A DNA stretch of 64,000 bases, taken from the NCBI GenBank assembly GCA_000181795.3, contig CM012953.1:18954851-19018850 (forward strand), read 5' to 3'. Made by a program: the position numbers and the translations under genes. Shown here piece after piece: positions 50,154 through 61,120 of the stretch (positions are counted from its first letter, which is position 1; each line of letters starts with the position of its first letter). The notes under the pieces are model-generated. The model was not told the origin of the DNA. It worked only from the letters and a program-made list of their open reading frames with translations, and ran no database searches. This DNA is from Trichinella spiralis. Lineage: Eukaryota; Nematoda; Enoplea; Trichinellida; Trichinellidae.

Positions 50154-52076
50154 CAAAAATTGATTTGTTTAATTATATAAATGTAATTTCAGTACTATTT
50201 TTCGATTCTATTCCAATTTGAAAATACGTTTTTTCATTTGAAAATATCTGTTGTTTGTTGAACTTCTTAATAATTTTATCATATACACATGTTATTTTTC
50301 ATGTTTTGCAATTAATGATGTCTTTTATAAGTAAAGAAAACCATTTTTGAATTTCTGGTTTTTATAAGTTTTAATTAATTGTACTGATTTGTTTGATTGT
50401 TATATTTTATATTCATGCAAAGGTATTAATCAATCATGTAGCAGTCATCAGTGTTTTAGACTAATGCTATATAGAGAAATTAATTAAAATGTATAATTTA
50501 AAAAATATTATCAGAAACAAAATAATATTTTAAATAACTGTCTGTACAAATTAGAAATTGGGATTTTAAAATGCTTTATAAAATTGCAATGATTTGTATT
50601 TGTTTACAATTTTTAAACGTTTCAAAGATAATATGCAAATTGTCAGGTATCAGCGATTTTTTTTTACAAAAACACTGTATAAATGTATAATTTATTGAAA
50701 AGTGAAAATGTTCAGTTTTTATGAATTATACATGTAATATATAATTTTTCAAATCGTACATGCTTCAACTTTGTTCTAGATTGGAAATTTGTTTACGCAC
50801 GTTTGCTTGTGAATGTTTCAAGTAGTGCAAAAATAGGCATAGTAGAATCAACGCAGATATTATGTTAAAACAGATGAACACAGTTACGTCAGTATTCAAA
50901 TTAAATACACTTTTTGCTTACTTAACTTTCTGTATAAACTCTTGATTAGCTTTTACGTCATGCCTACTTATACAGCGAATTAGCAACGGTGACATCGATT
51001 AATGCATGCACAACAAAATGCTTATAATCTTAAATGATATTGAAATTGAGTATAACTACGATACTGTGGACTTTTGAAACTTATGTGAAATTTTTTACAT
51101 TCCAGATTTGTAAATATTTCCTTAACTATTTATTAGAAGACATTTTTTATTGTGCAAAATCTGTAATGCTTAACGGAAACATATTTCAAAATTTTAATTA
51201 AAATATTTTTGCCTGTAACAATTGCATCTTTTTATGTGATGTGAATATCTCATTTTCAACTTTCTAGTTACTTTATCTTAAATCGATTATTGATTTATTA
51301 TAACTTAAGAATTTAATTATTTTTTGAATTGTTATAGCAATATTTGTAAAATAAAATGCAAAGCGTGCTGAAACTTATCTTTTTCCTAAAACAGTTTATG
51401 TGAAATCACTTTTTTATTTTTTTTCATAAAACTTCAGCACCTTTTTTATTGAAACTTCAGAATAAGCTGTAACTTGATATTGCAATCGCCTAATGCAGAA
51501 AATTGCAGACGCTTTTACTTTTCATAGTTGTTCATACTCAAGAGAATCTGAAGTAAAATGGGATACGTATTGATTCTGAAGTTTAACTGTTTTTTACAGA
51601 TGATACATGTATGCAGTGGTCAACTACGGGGAAACGTTTTTTGCAAAATTTTGCTTATTCACAATATCTAAATTTCATTTTTTAATCTTCTTATTTTAGT
51701 AGTGTTAATATTTGTGTATACGTTTTCGTCATCTTGTGAATATTTTTAGACTTTTAACTCAGCCAAATCAACTATTCCTATTTAGAAATTGAAAACAGCC
51801 TATTTGTGATGCAAGCGTGTAAAATTAAAATTTTGGCAATCATATTAAGGAAAATATTATTTAAAAAAATAATGAGCAAAGAAAGCAGTGCGTGATCATT
51901 AAAATATAAATCATATAAACTCTTGTAAACTTTTACTACCCTTTAACCGTAACTTTCAGTGTAAAGTGTACCACTCTACACCATAAATGTATATGTGATG
52001 GGATTCATTCATAAATGGTATCATGAAAACCGTCATACTTTCTTTATAAGCAGCATAAAATAAAATTTATGTATAA

Positions 52077-52118
<42 letters not shown>

Positions 52119-55100
52119 TTATTTATTTATTTATTTATTTACGAAAAATTGAATAATATAAGCTGAAAATTCAAACATTTACGCGTTGTGCATTTTAAAA
52201 TTATTTTATCTAAATTTCTCTTGTAACCCACACCATAATAAATTAGTACACACACACACATACACAAACATATACATATACATATACATTTATTTATTTA
52301 TTTATTGTGTTTTCAAATAAGATGGAGGAAATTTATTATACGTAGATGGATAAGATTTTCAGTTTTTAGCGTTGTTAGATAAAAGTAAGTTGTAATTTTT
52401 TCATTTCAGTCGATTATATCCAAGAAACCACAAGAAAATTCTGAGCTGGGTTTTTCTTCTCGCGTTCGACTTAGTATTCGAAATTCATTCCGCCTTCACT
52501 CATCCGTACAACACAATTCTTCACAACCTGCATATTTATCACCAAAAACTACACTTACTACATCGAGCAAAGCCAAAAGTCTCGAAGACACCGATCGCAT
52601 GAAATCTCCATTTCCAACTGTTACTTCACCTTCAGCGTCTTATAAACAATCCACTGGAGATATTCAAGAAAATCCGCTAACATTTTTGGAATTTGTAGAA
52701 CTGTTTAAACTGTTTTCAATTCGCATGCGGAAGGATTTACGTGATCTATTCAACGATCTTGCTCGCAAACAGAGAGAAGATGAAAAGCAGCTTCATGCTT
52801 CTTCAAAACTTGAAGACGACTTTGTTCTTAAATCTCAGCATTTGTATTTAACTGAAAATGTATCCAGTAATGCAAACAATGACTTTTCTGATGGAATTGC
52901 TGCCAATGAAACTTCACTTAACAACTGGTGGGTGGAAAGTTTACAGTCAGGTAAATAATGTTCAAATCTGTTGTAAATTTGTTGATTTTTTTTAGCTTCT
53001 CTTTGCTAAACGCTTGAAATTTAGCTTTTCAAGTTATACTTCATTTTGTTCTATATAGAAAATTACGATGATGCTGACAATTTTTTTTTTTCAAATATAA
53101 GCAAATTAAAGCTGTATAGCCATAACAGTGTAAATTTAACAACTTTGCCCACAATTAATATATGCATATGCCAGCATCTAGAGTATAAAAGTTATTGCAT
53201 ATTTGTAATTCATTTTTTTAGATGATTTTATGCGCCTCTCAGATTTACCGGTCAAAGTTGCCGATAAGCAAATGAAAATATACGATGCATTAGCTACATC
53301 TAGCATAGGACAAAATTCAGCAGGAGTTGATACTTCTAGAAGTGTTTGGCTGACTCCGGCTGCATTGAAAGCTTTTATGCTTAATCATCAGATGGAAGTG
53401 ATTAGTGATGAAGAAGCAGAAAATTTAATAAATCGTCATGAAACGGATCCAATCATGCGCTCAAAGCAAAGAATGTCGTTTGAGGGTTTTGCAAGATTAC
53501 TTTTAGATAAATCTAATTTTGCTTATTTGAATGAAGAAAATAGACCTATCATGAAAGTAAGACTGTTTGTTTGGTTTTACTTTAATAAAAAACATTGAAC
53601 GATTGTTTTATAGGATATGAATTTTCCTTTATCGTATTATTATATTGCTTCATCACACAATACATATCTTACGGGTCATCAGTTAAAAGGAGAATCAAGT
53701 GTTGAACTGTATCGACAAATTTTGCTGACAGGTTGTCGCTGTATTGAACTTGACTGCTGGGACGGAGATGACGGTCAACCTGTCATCTATCATGGTCATA
53801 CCTTGACTACTAAGATTGATTTTAAGGTTACTTAAAACTTTTACCATTTATCATCAAATCACGATGAATGTATTATTAATTGTTGTTGTTTTTTTAAGCA
53901 AGTAGTAGAAATTATTCACAAAAGTGCATTTGAAGCATCATCACTTCCGGTTATTATTAGCATAGAAAATCATTGCTCATTGCTTCAACAGACAAAGATG
54001 GCTCAAACGTTTAAAGTAAGTTGTGAACTTTGCAATGTATATGTAAATTGAATAAATAGCTTCACATGGTATGAGAATTTTATAGGCGGTTTTCGGTGAC
54101 AATCTCGTATCCCAGTTTATGTTTGAAACTGACAACTTGGAAACCCCTCGCTTACCGTCTCCATTACAACTTAAGAAAAAAATTTTGATTAAAAACAAAA
54201 AGCTCTCTTTTGAACCTATGCAACCACTTAGTGATCGTTCTTCGAAAGTGAGTTTAGCATGATATTGTTTCATTGTATAAAAACATAATAACATTATGTT
54301 TGTTAGCTGGAAATGCAAAAAGCTCAAAAGAGTTCACTTATTGACTGGAGCATTGAAGATGAAGATGACGATGAAGGAAATTATGAGTTTGACGAGATGA
54401 TTGATGAAGAAGAAGATGATGGTAACATTGTTTAAACCTTTAACTGTTCTTTTTACCATTTTACACTAAAGTTGTTCTTTCGAAAAATAGTGTTTTAAAT
54501 TAACAATACAATTACATCAACACAGACATGCTATTTATTAGTTTTGCAATATTGCATTGCCATGTAAAAATGTTTTGTTTATATATTTGTTTATATCAAT
54601 ATCGATATATTATTTATTTACTGGAATGAAAGTTTATCTAAAATTGTAGATCAAAACCGATATTCTGCTCAAACAGATTCTGCCAGTAGTAAATTGTTAC
54701 CGTTCTCGAAACTTCAAGCGAAGAAAGGTTCAGTGAAGTCAAAAGATGACAGCTATTCCAGTGATGCTAGCTCAGTAAAAAATGAGCAAGCAGCCAATGC
54801 AATAACCATAGCAACGTGTAGTGGTAGCGAGTTAACAGCTTCAGTTGAAGAACTGTGGAAACCAAATTCAAAAAAGTCAGGCACTTCTGCACCTCAAGTT
54901 GCGCCTGAGCTAAGCGATCTTGTCATATATTGCCAAGCTGTAAAATTTAAAGGATTCACATTCACTACAGATTCAGAATTTTCTCAAAAAAGAATTGCCT
55001 ACAGTGTTAGCAAAAAGCAAAGCCTCACTGTACAGCCTGCACTACCAAGTCCAAGTAAGAGTTGTTGCGGATGTCGTTATTTACTTTTTTAATTTTCCGT

Positions 55101-58100
55101 TTTATTGCATGCGCAATTTCAACGTATTTAGTTGTGGACAGTAGCACTGGTGAAAGTAGTTTTCCATTGAGCGGTAGAAGAAGTGCACCGGTTCACATTT
55201 CTTGCTATCAGTTGCCTTCAATGAATGAGACAGCTGCAAAAAAACTGACCAGGAAACATCCGCGAAAAATACTTGCATTTACCAAAGATCACATTTTACG
55301 CACTTATCCTTCCGCTGTGAGAATCGATTCATCAAACTTTAATCCTCTCACGTTTTGGACTTTTGGAATACAAATGGTTGCCCTTAATTATCAAACTCAA
55401 GGTATATTGCAAAAAATTACTTTTTTACTGAAAAAGACAAACATTGTATCTGATACATCATATCTTTTTTAATTCATTCTTTAAACTAAGAAATAACGAA
55501 TTTCTTACTTTAAAATCATAGTTACAGATGGTTTCATGTTAAAGTTTACTGTTCAGTTTAAGCGAAAATTTTAGAATAGATCTTTGATAAAGTATTTTAA
55601 AGTACTATGTGGTGATATTTGAAAAGTTATCGCCTACTTTTTCTGAAATGCATTAACTTTCAATTTTTGTTGAAATTGGCCCATTCATTTCTAGTCTCTT
55701 TTCAATTCAGGCAACTTAATACGGTGATTAGCTTGTTGATGTGATTTGAAAGCTTGAACTAAACTTGATAATGAATTTAATGATGAAATACGCTGTTGGT
55801 ATTAATTAATTGCAACAGACTAATATTATTAGCGGCATTTAGCCTAAAAAGCCTGTAAAAGAAACTATATATTTGCAAGCTTTTTAATTTTTATTTGAAT
55901 TTTCCAAATTCAAAGGATGAAAAGAATAGATGATTTTAGACATTCCGATGGCAGTAAACACTGCCATGTTTGAACAGAATGGTAACTGTGGCTTTATGCT
56001 CAAGCCAAGGGTAATGTGGGATGATTCACATCCGCTGTATGACAGTTTTAATCCATGGGCACGTGACCTCAGGGAAATTAGTGGTCTGCGGCTTACACTG
56101 GTCATCATTTCTGGCCAGTTTGTTTGCCCTGGACAAAGTGATGCTAGCCCGTTGGTGGAAATTGAATTGATGGGAATTGTTGCGGATTGTTCAAAGGAAA
56201 AGACAAAAGTCATCCAACGCAACGCTCTAAATCCAATATGGAATCAATCATTTCAATTCAGGGTAAGTAGCATTGCATAATTATCACTGTTGTTCTGTAT
56301 TTATTTATTTATTTGTATAAAACGATGTGTGAAAATTTGAAAAAGAAGCTTAAAATTTAATAACGTAATAACGACAAAAAAGTAAAAGAAAACTGTTTGT
56401 TTCAACTGTGTTAGGTTAATTTTTTGGATCTCTGCTTTCTTCGCTTATCCGTAATTGAATCGGGTAACAACAAGTGCACCGCTCAGCGCATCATTCCTTT
56501 GAAAATGCTCCGTGCTGGCTATCGCCACGTTCGACTTCGTTCTCCAATCAACACTGCTCTTGAATATTCGACATTGTTCATTTACTCAAGAATGGAAGAA
56601 GAAGAATTTATTTATCTCGACGATGATGCGGTGGAAAATAAACTGCACAGTTTTCCACAAAATGAAGTATTATTAAATTGAAATCATAAAATAAATATTT
56701 ACATTTTTAATTTTGCAATCTTTTTAGGTTGAGATCCCCATTTTTAAGCAGCAAATATATGTGTTACAAATTCACGGTGTACTGCCTGATAATGGTTTCA
56801 CAGTTGTGCACGCACAAAGTTCAACAACTGTTCACGAAGTTATTGAAATGGTATAAAAAGATTTCGCATTTTTTTTGTATAACATTTATTGAATATATAT
56901 AGGCTTTGAAAAATGCTAATCGAGAAAATGATCCTCCGGATGATTATGTTTTGATGGAAGAGCTTGCTAGTCACAAAAGATCAGAGGATGAAAAAGGCAA
57001 TGAGCAAATTCGTCAAAGAGTGCTGAATCCAAACAATTCAGTTTTAAATGCTGTTGCAAATTGGAATGGAGCCAAGGGACGCTTTGTTATTCGCAAGAAA
57101 GGAAGCGTAAGAATTCTACTCGAAAACAGAATCTACTGGCTGATTATCTTGAAATATTTTCAATAATAGGATCCTAGCAGTCGAGCTTGGATGACCACTA
57201 TGATCAAATCCAGTAAAGAAATGGTAATTAATTTTTTGTAATTTCTTATATAAAAATGTCTTCCTGATAAAAATGAAAGTTTTTACACTAAATAAAATAA
57301 TAATTCAGTTCTTGATAGTACTGCTCTTTTAAATAAGTTTATATTAATTGTGAAGTATATATTGATAGACAAATAAATCTTTGACAAAATCTTAAAAAAC
57401 GCGCATGTTTGTTTCTGCTGCAGGAAAGGAGGAGTTAATGCAACTTGAAAGCATTTATTAATACTTCAGTTTGAATATTTATCGATGAAAAAGGCGTTTT
57501 TATTTCTATTTGCTTGCTCTACAAAAAAAACATTCCTAATTAAAGGCATTTTATTTATTATTAATGCCATCATTTGATTTTATGCTTAATCAAGCAGATA
57601 TTAATGCAATTAAAATTATTTCAAGTACGCATGCAAATGGTCAAGTTGAATATTTTTTGCACTTTTCAGTTGCCCAACCAGTCACCACATGTTTCTGAAA
57701 CTTCGGAGACAACATTTTTAGTCTGCGTTCATAACGTTTCTGGTGATCAAGCGTACGCAATTTTAAGAGCTTCTGTGAAAAGTGCTGCCAAAGATATAAT
57801 CAAACAGGTTTGAATTTTATCTTATCTTATCTTTTTATTTATTTTATCTTTCTTTGAATAAACTGCACGAATATGTTTGCTTGCACGCACATACATGTAT
57901 AGATTATTATGCTTAACATTTGCAATGATAATAGACAATGCAACAAATTACAATTGCGTGCAATTTATTTAATATTAATCTGCTTCAGAGAAAATTTTAA
58001 TCGAAAAAGATTTTGAAATTTTATAAATTTTTGGAGTAAATTTTTAATAAATTAAACAGCATATGCTGTCTAATTATATATGCATATAAATGTGCATCAT

Positions 58101-59356
58101 CATTATTTTTTCCGTTAACTTAAATGTTAAATGTGAGCATACATTAAGGCATTTAATTTTCTGTATTAATTAATAATTGTGCATTTGATTTTTTTGTTTT
58201 ATTCAGTCTCTACAGTAAATAATTAAATATCATTTCATTTGAATTGTTACGAGGAGTACTGTTTTCGAATGCATTTAGTTTACAAAAAAGCAATAATTTT
58301 TGCTGAAATTTTTACAAGCTAGCAATGACACTTAAAAAAATTAATCAAATGGAGTGCATCAGTTATTTTTAGCATTCCTTTATTGCACATTTATTGTGCA
58401 TATCTTTTGAAGACGTTTTGTGTTTAATTGTGTATTTCTCCTCAGTTTGATTTGATTTTCTTTCAGCAGTAGCAGCAACTGTTTGAACAGACATTTCAGT
58501 TAAGTTTGTTTAATTTCAGCACTTTAATTTAATTTGACTTATAAACCTTTTTAAAGTAGGTGAAAATAACATTATCATTAGTGTATTTTAAAAGCATAAC
58601 ATTAATTATTCTTAAAAGTTCCTTCAATCCAAATGTGTTCGTAGGTATTAGTTAAAGCAAGAAGAATGGAAGACCCTTCGGAATTTGTTCTTGTCGAAGA
58701 AATAGATGCACACGGACTGCAAAGTAATGGTGGTAAATCTTCTTTAACTGGATTGAGTAGTTCAGTTTCTACCAAAGCTGCAGCTTCTGGACAACACAAT
58801 AAAATTAGACATATTTTGGATGATAATGATAATGTTTATATTATTCAAAATGGCTGGAAAGTTCCCAGTAGGTTTGTTCTTGAAAGGCGGCAGGAAGCTA
58901 ATGAAGTAAGCTTAAAGCTTTGTACAGTTATGCACGAAATGTGATTAATTTTTATTAAATACAACTATTTATGGTGTTGGTAGTTTGATTTTTTAGCTTA
59001 TACATTGGTAAATTTTTAATTTCACTAATTCTTTGCATATACAATTTTTTTGCAATTAGCACTGTTACGCATAATGAAAGTGCATCACTGTCTTGAAAGA
59101 AAACTCTGATGTTCTAAATTATTCAGTCCATGTTTACTAAAATAATTTGATGTGAGAAAAGTTTGAAGCACAGTTGTAGCTTTCATATTTTAATAAATAT
59201 TATTAGTGTTTTAAAATATTCCAAAATTTTATTGCTCAAATTTAAAATTTTAATGTTTAGGGTCAAAAACTGGAAAAACCAAAAAGCAGTTCACTGAATG
59301 TAATGCGATCTTTGAATTTTCGAAAAAAAGCATCTTCTACAAATTTGCAGCTATGA
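37016..59356 (+). CDS. PLCE1: phosphoinositide phospholipase C-epsilon
   Basis: Hydrolyses PIP2 to IP3 and diacylglycerol, and through its CDC25 domain acts as a Ras/Rap exchange factor. Twenty-one exons: 37016-37308, 37379-37524, 40612-40855, 44060-44247, 44795-45761, 52410-52950, 53222-53556, 53614-53826, 53899-54015, 54086-54247, 54307-54421, 54650-55054, 55132-55401, 55940-56262, 56415-56666, 56728-56850, 56903-57106, 57170-57223, 57670-57807, 58645-58905, 59261-59356. From ATG 37030 it has 1810 residues, near C. elegans PLC-1. Order: RasGEF 30-285, PH-like 286-600, EF region 670-900, X 900-1064, acidic linker, Y 1180-1370, C2 1390-1520, RA1 1520-1646, RA2 1650-1780. Catalytic His915 and His960 and the Ca ligands Glu945, Asp947 and Glu994 are present, so it should be active. 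The first exon may instead continue from the FERM gene. Confidence 0.95.
38277..39788 (-). mobile_element. degraded piggyBac-like transposon
   Basis: In the second PLC intron. The left end CCCTTTCACGCTCA (38277-38290) and right end TGAACGTGAAACGG (39775-39788) are inverted copies with 12 of 14 matches; the flanks (TTAG, AATT) are only near the TTAA target. On the minus strand, 38963-38703 encodes an acidic Asp/Ser/Glu segment ([15 protein letters not shown]), followed near 38600 by [15 protein letters not shown], the helix that opens the piggyBac transposase core. The core itself is absent. Inner inverted TTTATGGTAAAA copies lie at 38449 and 39404. An old, dead copy. Confidence 0.55.
44393..44442. 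repeat. (CT)n dinucleotide microsatellite, interrupted
   Basis: About 25 CT units broken by CACT and GTCTGT, in the intron before the PH-like exon. On the sense strand it is a pyrimidine tract but is 350 nt from the acceptor. Confidence 0.95.
44795..45761 (+). other. PLCE1: PLC-epsilon PH-like domain exon
   Basis: One 967-nt exon, richer in G+C than its introns. [19 protein letters not shown] aligns with LLQGATVIHYDQDTH of human PLCE1, and the end ([15 protein letters not shown] ... [11 protein letters not shown]) with the human LRKQYVSLYQEDG ... HAVELFGGRRW. Poorly conserved between animals except at its ends. Confidence 0.85.
50107..50152. repeat. (ATT)n trinucleotide microsatellite
   Basis: About fifteen uninterrupted units in an intron. 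Confidence 0.95.
52078..52140. repeat. (TA)n followed by (TTTA)n
   Basis: About 17 TA units pass into about seven TTTA units, 270 nt before the EF-region acceptor. Confidence 0.95.
52410..53556 (+). other. PLCE1: PLC-epsilon Ser-rich linker and EF-hand region
   Basis: Two exons. A basic/Ser-rich stretch leads into [21 protein letters not shown], matching human [21 protein letters not shown], and the second exon ends [17 protein letters not shown], matching [18 protein letters not shown]. As in other PLC-epsilon proteins the EF loops lack clear Ca-binding patterns. Confidence 0.9.
53614..54247 (+). other. PLCE1: PLC X catalytic half
   Basis: Three exons with introns of 72 and 70 nt. [19 protein letters not shown] (His915), [12 protein letters not shown] (Glu945, Asp947), [12 protein letters not shown] (His960) and [10 protein letters not shown] (Glu994) are intact. 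Confidence 0.96.
54307..55054 (+). other. PLCE1: PLC X-Y linker with acidic cluster, start of Y half
   Basis: [17 protein letters not shown] plus IDEEEDD form the acidic part of the X-Y linker, which in PLC enzymes shields the active site until membrane binding. After a Ser/Lys-rich stretch the Y half opens with [16 protein letters not shown], almost identical to human PLCE1. Confidence 0.9.
55132..56666 (+). other. PLCE1: PLC Y half and C2 domain
   Basis: [32 protein letters not shown] and [17 protein letters not shown] complete the TIM barrel; the split Gln/Asp codon supports acceptor 55939|55940. The C2 domain follows ([43 protein letters not shown]). Confidence 0.93.
56728..59356 (+). 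other. PLCE1: PLC-epsilon RA1 and RA2 domains and C-terminus
   Basis: RA1 spans 56728-57223; RA2 begins at 57670 with [20 protein letters not shown], aligned with human FFVQVHDVSPEQPRTVIKA, the Ras-binding strand. The human Lys of that strand is Arg here, a mild change. The final exon is basic and Ser-rich and ends STNLQL. RA2 is the GTP-Ras/Rap effector site in the family. Confidence 0.9.
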
Positions 59357-59418
59357 TAATAAGCTGAAGAATAATAATTTTATCATAAATTTTTGTTTTT
59401 GGGGCGTTTTCAGATTGA

Positions 59419-59424
59419 AATAAA
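59419..59424 (+). terminator. PLCE1: polyadenylation signal of PLC-epsilon
   Basis: AATAAA 63 nt after the TGA at 59354-59356; a GT/T-rich stretch follows within 40 nt. Good spacing for a short 3' UTR. Confidence 0.65.
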
Positions 59425-59439
59425 ATAACATGCCCATAA

Positions 59440-60364
59440 ATTGCTGAATTCTTTTTTATCAAGATCAAAGCATGGCGTTTCAATTTGTTGCAAGTGCCGC
59501 TGATACTGCTTGCCCAAAGAGTTTTTACACATTTACAAAATGCTGTTATTTTTCTTGAAACATCGATTGCGACGTTTATAGCTGTTGCATTACGAAATAC
59601 TGTTTTGTTTTTTTTGTGAATTATTAAATGAATTTTTACTTATTCTTTGTGCGCAAAAACAACAAAATGAAAGATACCATAACAAAAAGTAAGCATAAAG
59701 CCTATATGCATATCTATGAAAATAATTACAAAATAAAAAATAGTAAAACAATAACATTAACAATAAGAAATGTAAAAAATTCAACGACATTCAAATTGTA
59801 TTCATTGTTTTATAATGATAATTTTTATTTAAAAAAAACGCTATTAAAGTTTATTTCATGCATACACAGTTTAATAATTAATTAGCAGTTGTTTAAAAAT
59901 TTTATAGTTTTTAGTAAGCTATCTAAATAAAGTATATCAGCTGTTTTGGAAAAGCATTTTTCAAATAAAATTAATGCAATTCATTTTAGCAATAATAATT
60001 ATTGTTAATTTTATCATTTTCATTCAATATTTTAGGCATGTTTATAAATAAATTGTCAATTCAATTCCATTAATAAAAGCAAACTTTCTATTATTTGTAA
60101 AATTCCGTTTTAAAAGTACTGTTTAATCAAACTATAATGAGCAGACAAAAACTGAGATTTGCAACAACTCGTTGATATGCAAAAAAATTTTTTAGCATTT
60201 TGCTCTCCACTGCACTAAATTAAAAAATAATATAAAAAGAATTGTTGTTGAAATATGCGAACAGGAAATATAAAAATTGTTCATTTACTCTGCATAAATT
60301 TCCGAAGAAAATAAGCATATTATTGAATTTATCCAATTAGAAAGCTCAAAGTGAAAATGTAAAA
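59440..60364. other. intergenic, AT-rich
   Basis: No coding sequence, repeat or RNA gene recognised between the PLC-epsilon 3' end and the next promoter-like segment. Small open frames here are AT-rich noise. Confidence 0.6.
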
Positions 60365-60460
60365 GGCGCGGGAAGCAACTGGCGTAAATGATGCTTCTTG
60401 TGATTAGTAAAATCTGATTGGTCGATGCACTCTGCGCCGTTGCTAGAATTTTTAAAAGGT
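60365..60460 (+). promoter_or_regulatory. putative promoter of the next gene: E2F-like plus CCAAT
   Basis: GGCGCGGGAA (60365-60374) matches the E2F/DP consensus, and CTGATTGGTC (60414-60423), an inverted CCAAT box, lies 40 nt on. This is the most G+C-rich segment for several kb. E2F plus CCAAT is the usual pattern of cell-cycle promoters. The coding exon begins about 500 nt downstream. Confidence 0.4.
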
Positions 60461-60917
60461 CTAGTGAGAATTCTTCTTTTTATGTTATTTTATATTCTTC
60501 AAATAAGGATATAGACCTTTAAACAAAGAATAAAAGTTGCATTCCTTAGAATACTGCGAAACAAGCACTCTTTTCATTGAAGAAATGCGATAACAAGTAT
60601 ATTTTTGATCGCTAACTCTGCTAATACCGACAGGTAAAAGCAGTGACAAAAAAACACTTTTTTTAACATTTGGTTATTATTACCATTATTTTCTAATCTT
60701 CATTCACTTTGAATATTCAATATTATTAAAAAAGACAATCAATTATTTACGTACATTAACAAATTTCTAAGTTATTTGCATAACAATAAATGTAATTTGT
60801 TAGACGTCGTAAGTAGAATTTACATTTTTGATTACAAGAAGAATACTTTTATTTAAATGTGGATATCTAATCTTATAATTAATTTATTTCTGCTTGGAAA
60901 TTTGAATTTCATTTTAG

Positions 60918-61120
60918 ATGAACGATGTATTCCTCAGGAAATGTTGCATCATCCGCTTACGCGCTCCGCAACACTCAATATGGCGATAGTTTAAAGAAAA
61001 ACATACATCGAAAACATAATGATTTTAAACAAAAAACGCATACAGTTTTGAGCTTCAGTGGTTACATGCGCTCACTATGGTCTCGCATGGTGGCATTTTT
61101 GTTTGGAATACAGAGAATTT
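60918..61120 (+). CDS. probable first coding exon of an unrecognised gene (partial)
   Basis: An exon bounded by acceptor TTTCATTTTAG|ATG and donor ATTT|GTAAGT. The open frame from the ATG at 60925 gives 65 codons plus one base: a basic, Ser/Lys/His-rich start (MYSSGNVASSAY) ending in a possible amphipathic or membrane-near stretch, SLWSRMVAFLFGIQRI. An earlier ATG at 60918 opens a 23-codon frame that overlaps it and stops, so it could act as an upstream ORF. Base composition is well above the flanks. No family is recognised; the rest of the gene lies beyond the window or across a long intron. Confidence 0.5.

Larger units (their letters stand above)
45762..52409 (+). other. PLCE1: 6.6-kb PLC-epsilon intron
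   Basis: Joins phase 0 to phase 0 (CTGAAG|GTAAGG to TTTCAG|TCG). AT-rich throughout with microsatellites; no exon, RNA gene or transposon ends recognised. It marks the border between the GEF/PH half and the lipase half of the gene, so a shorter transcript could start inside it. Confidence 0.65.
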
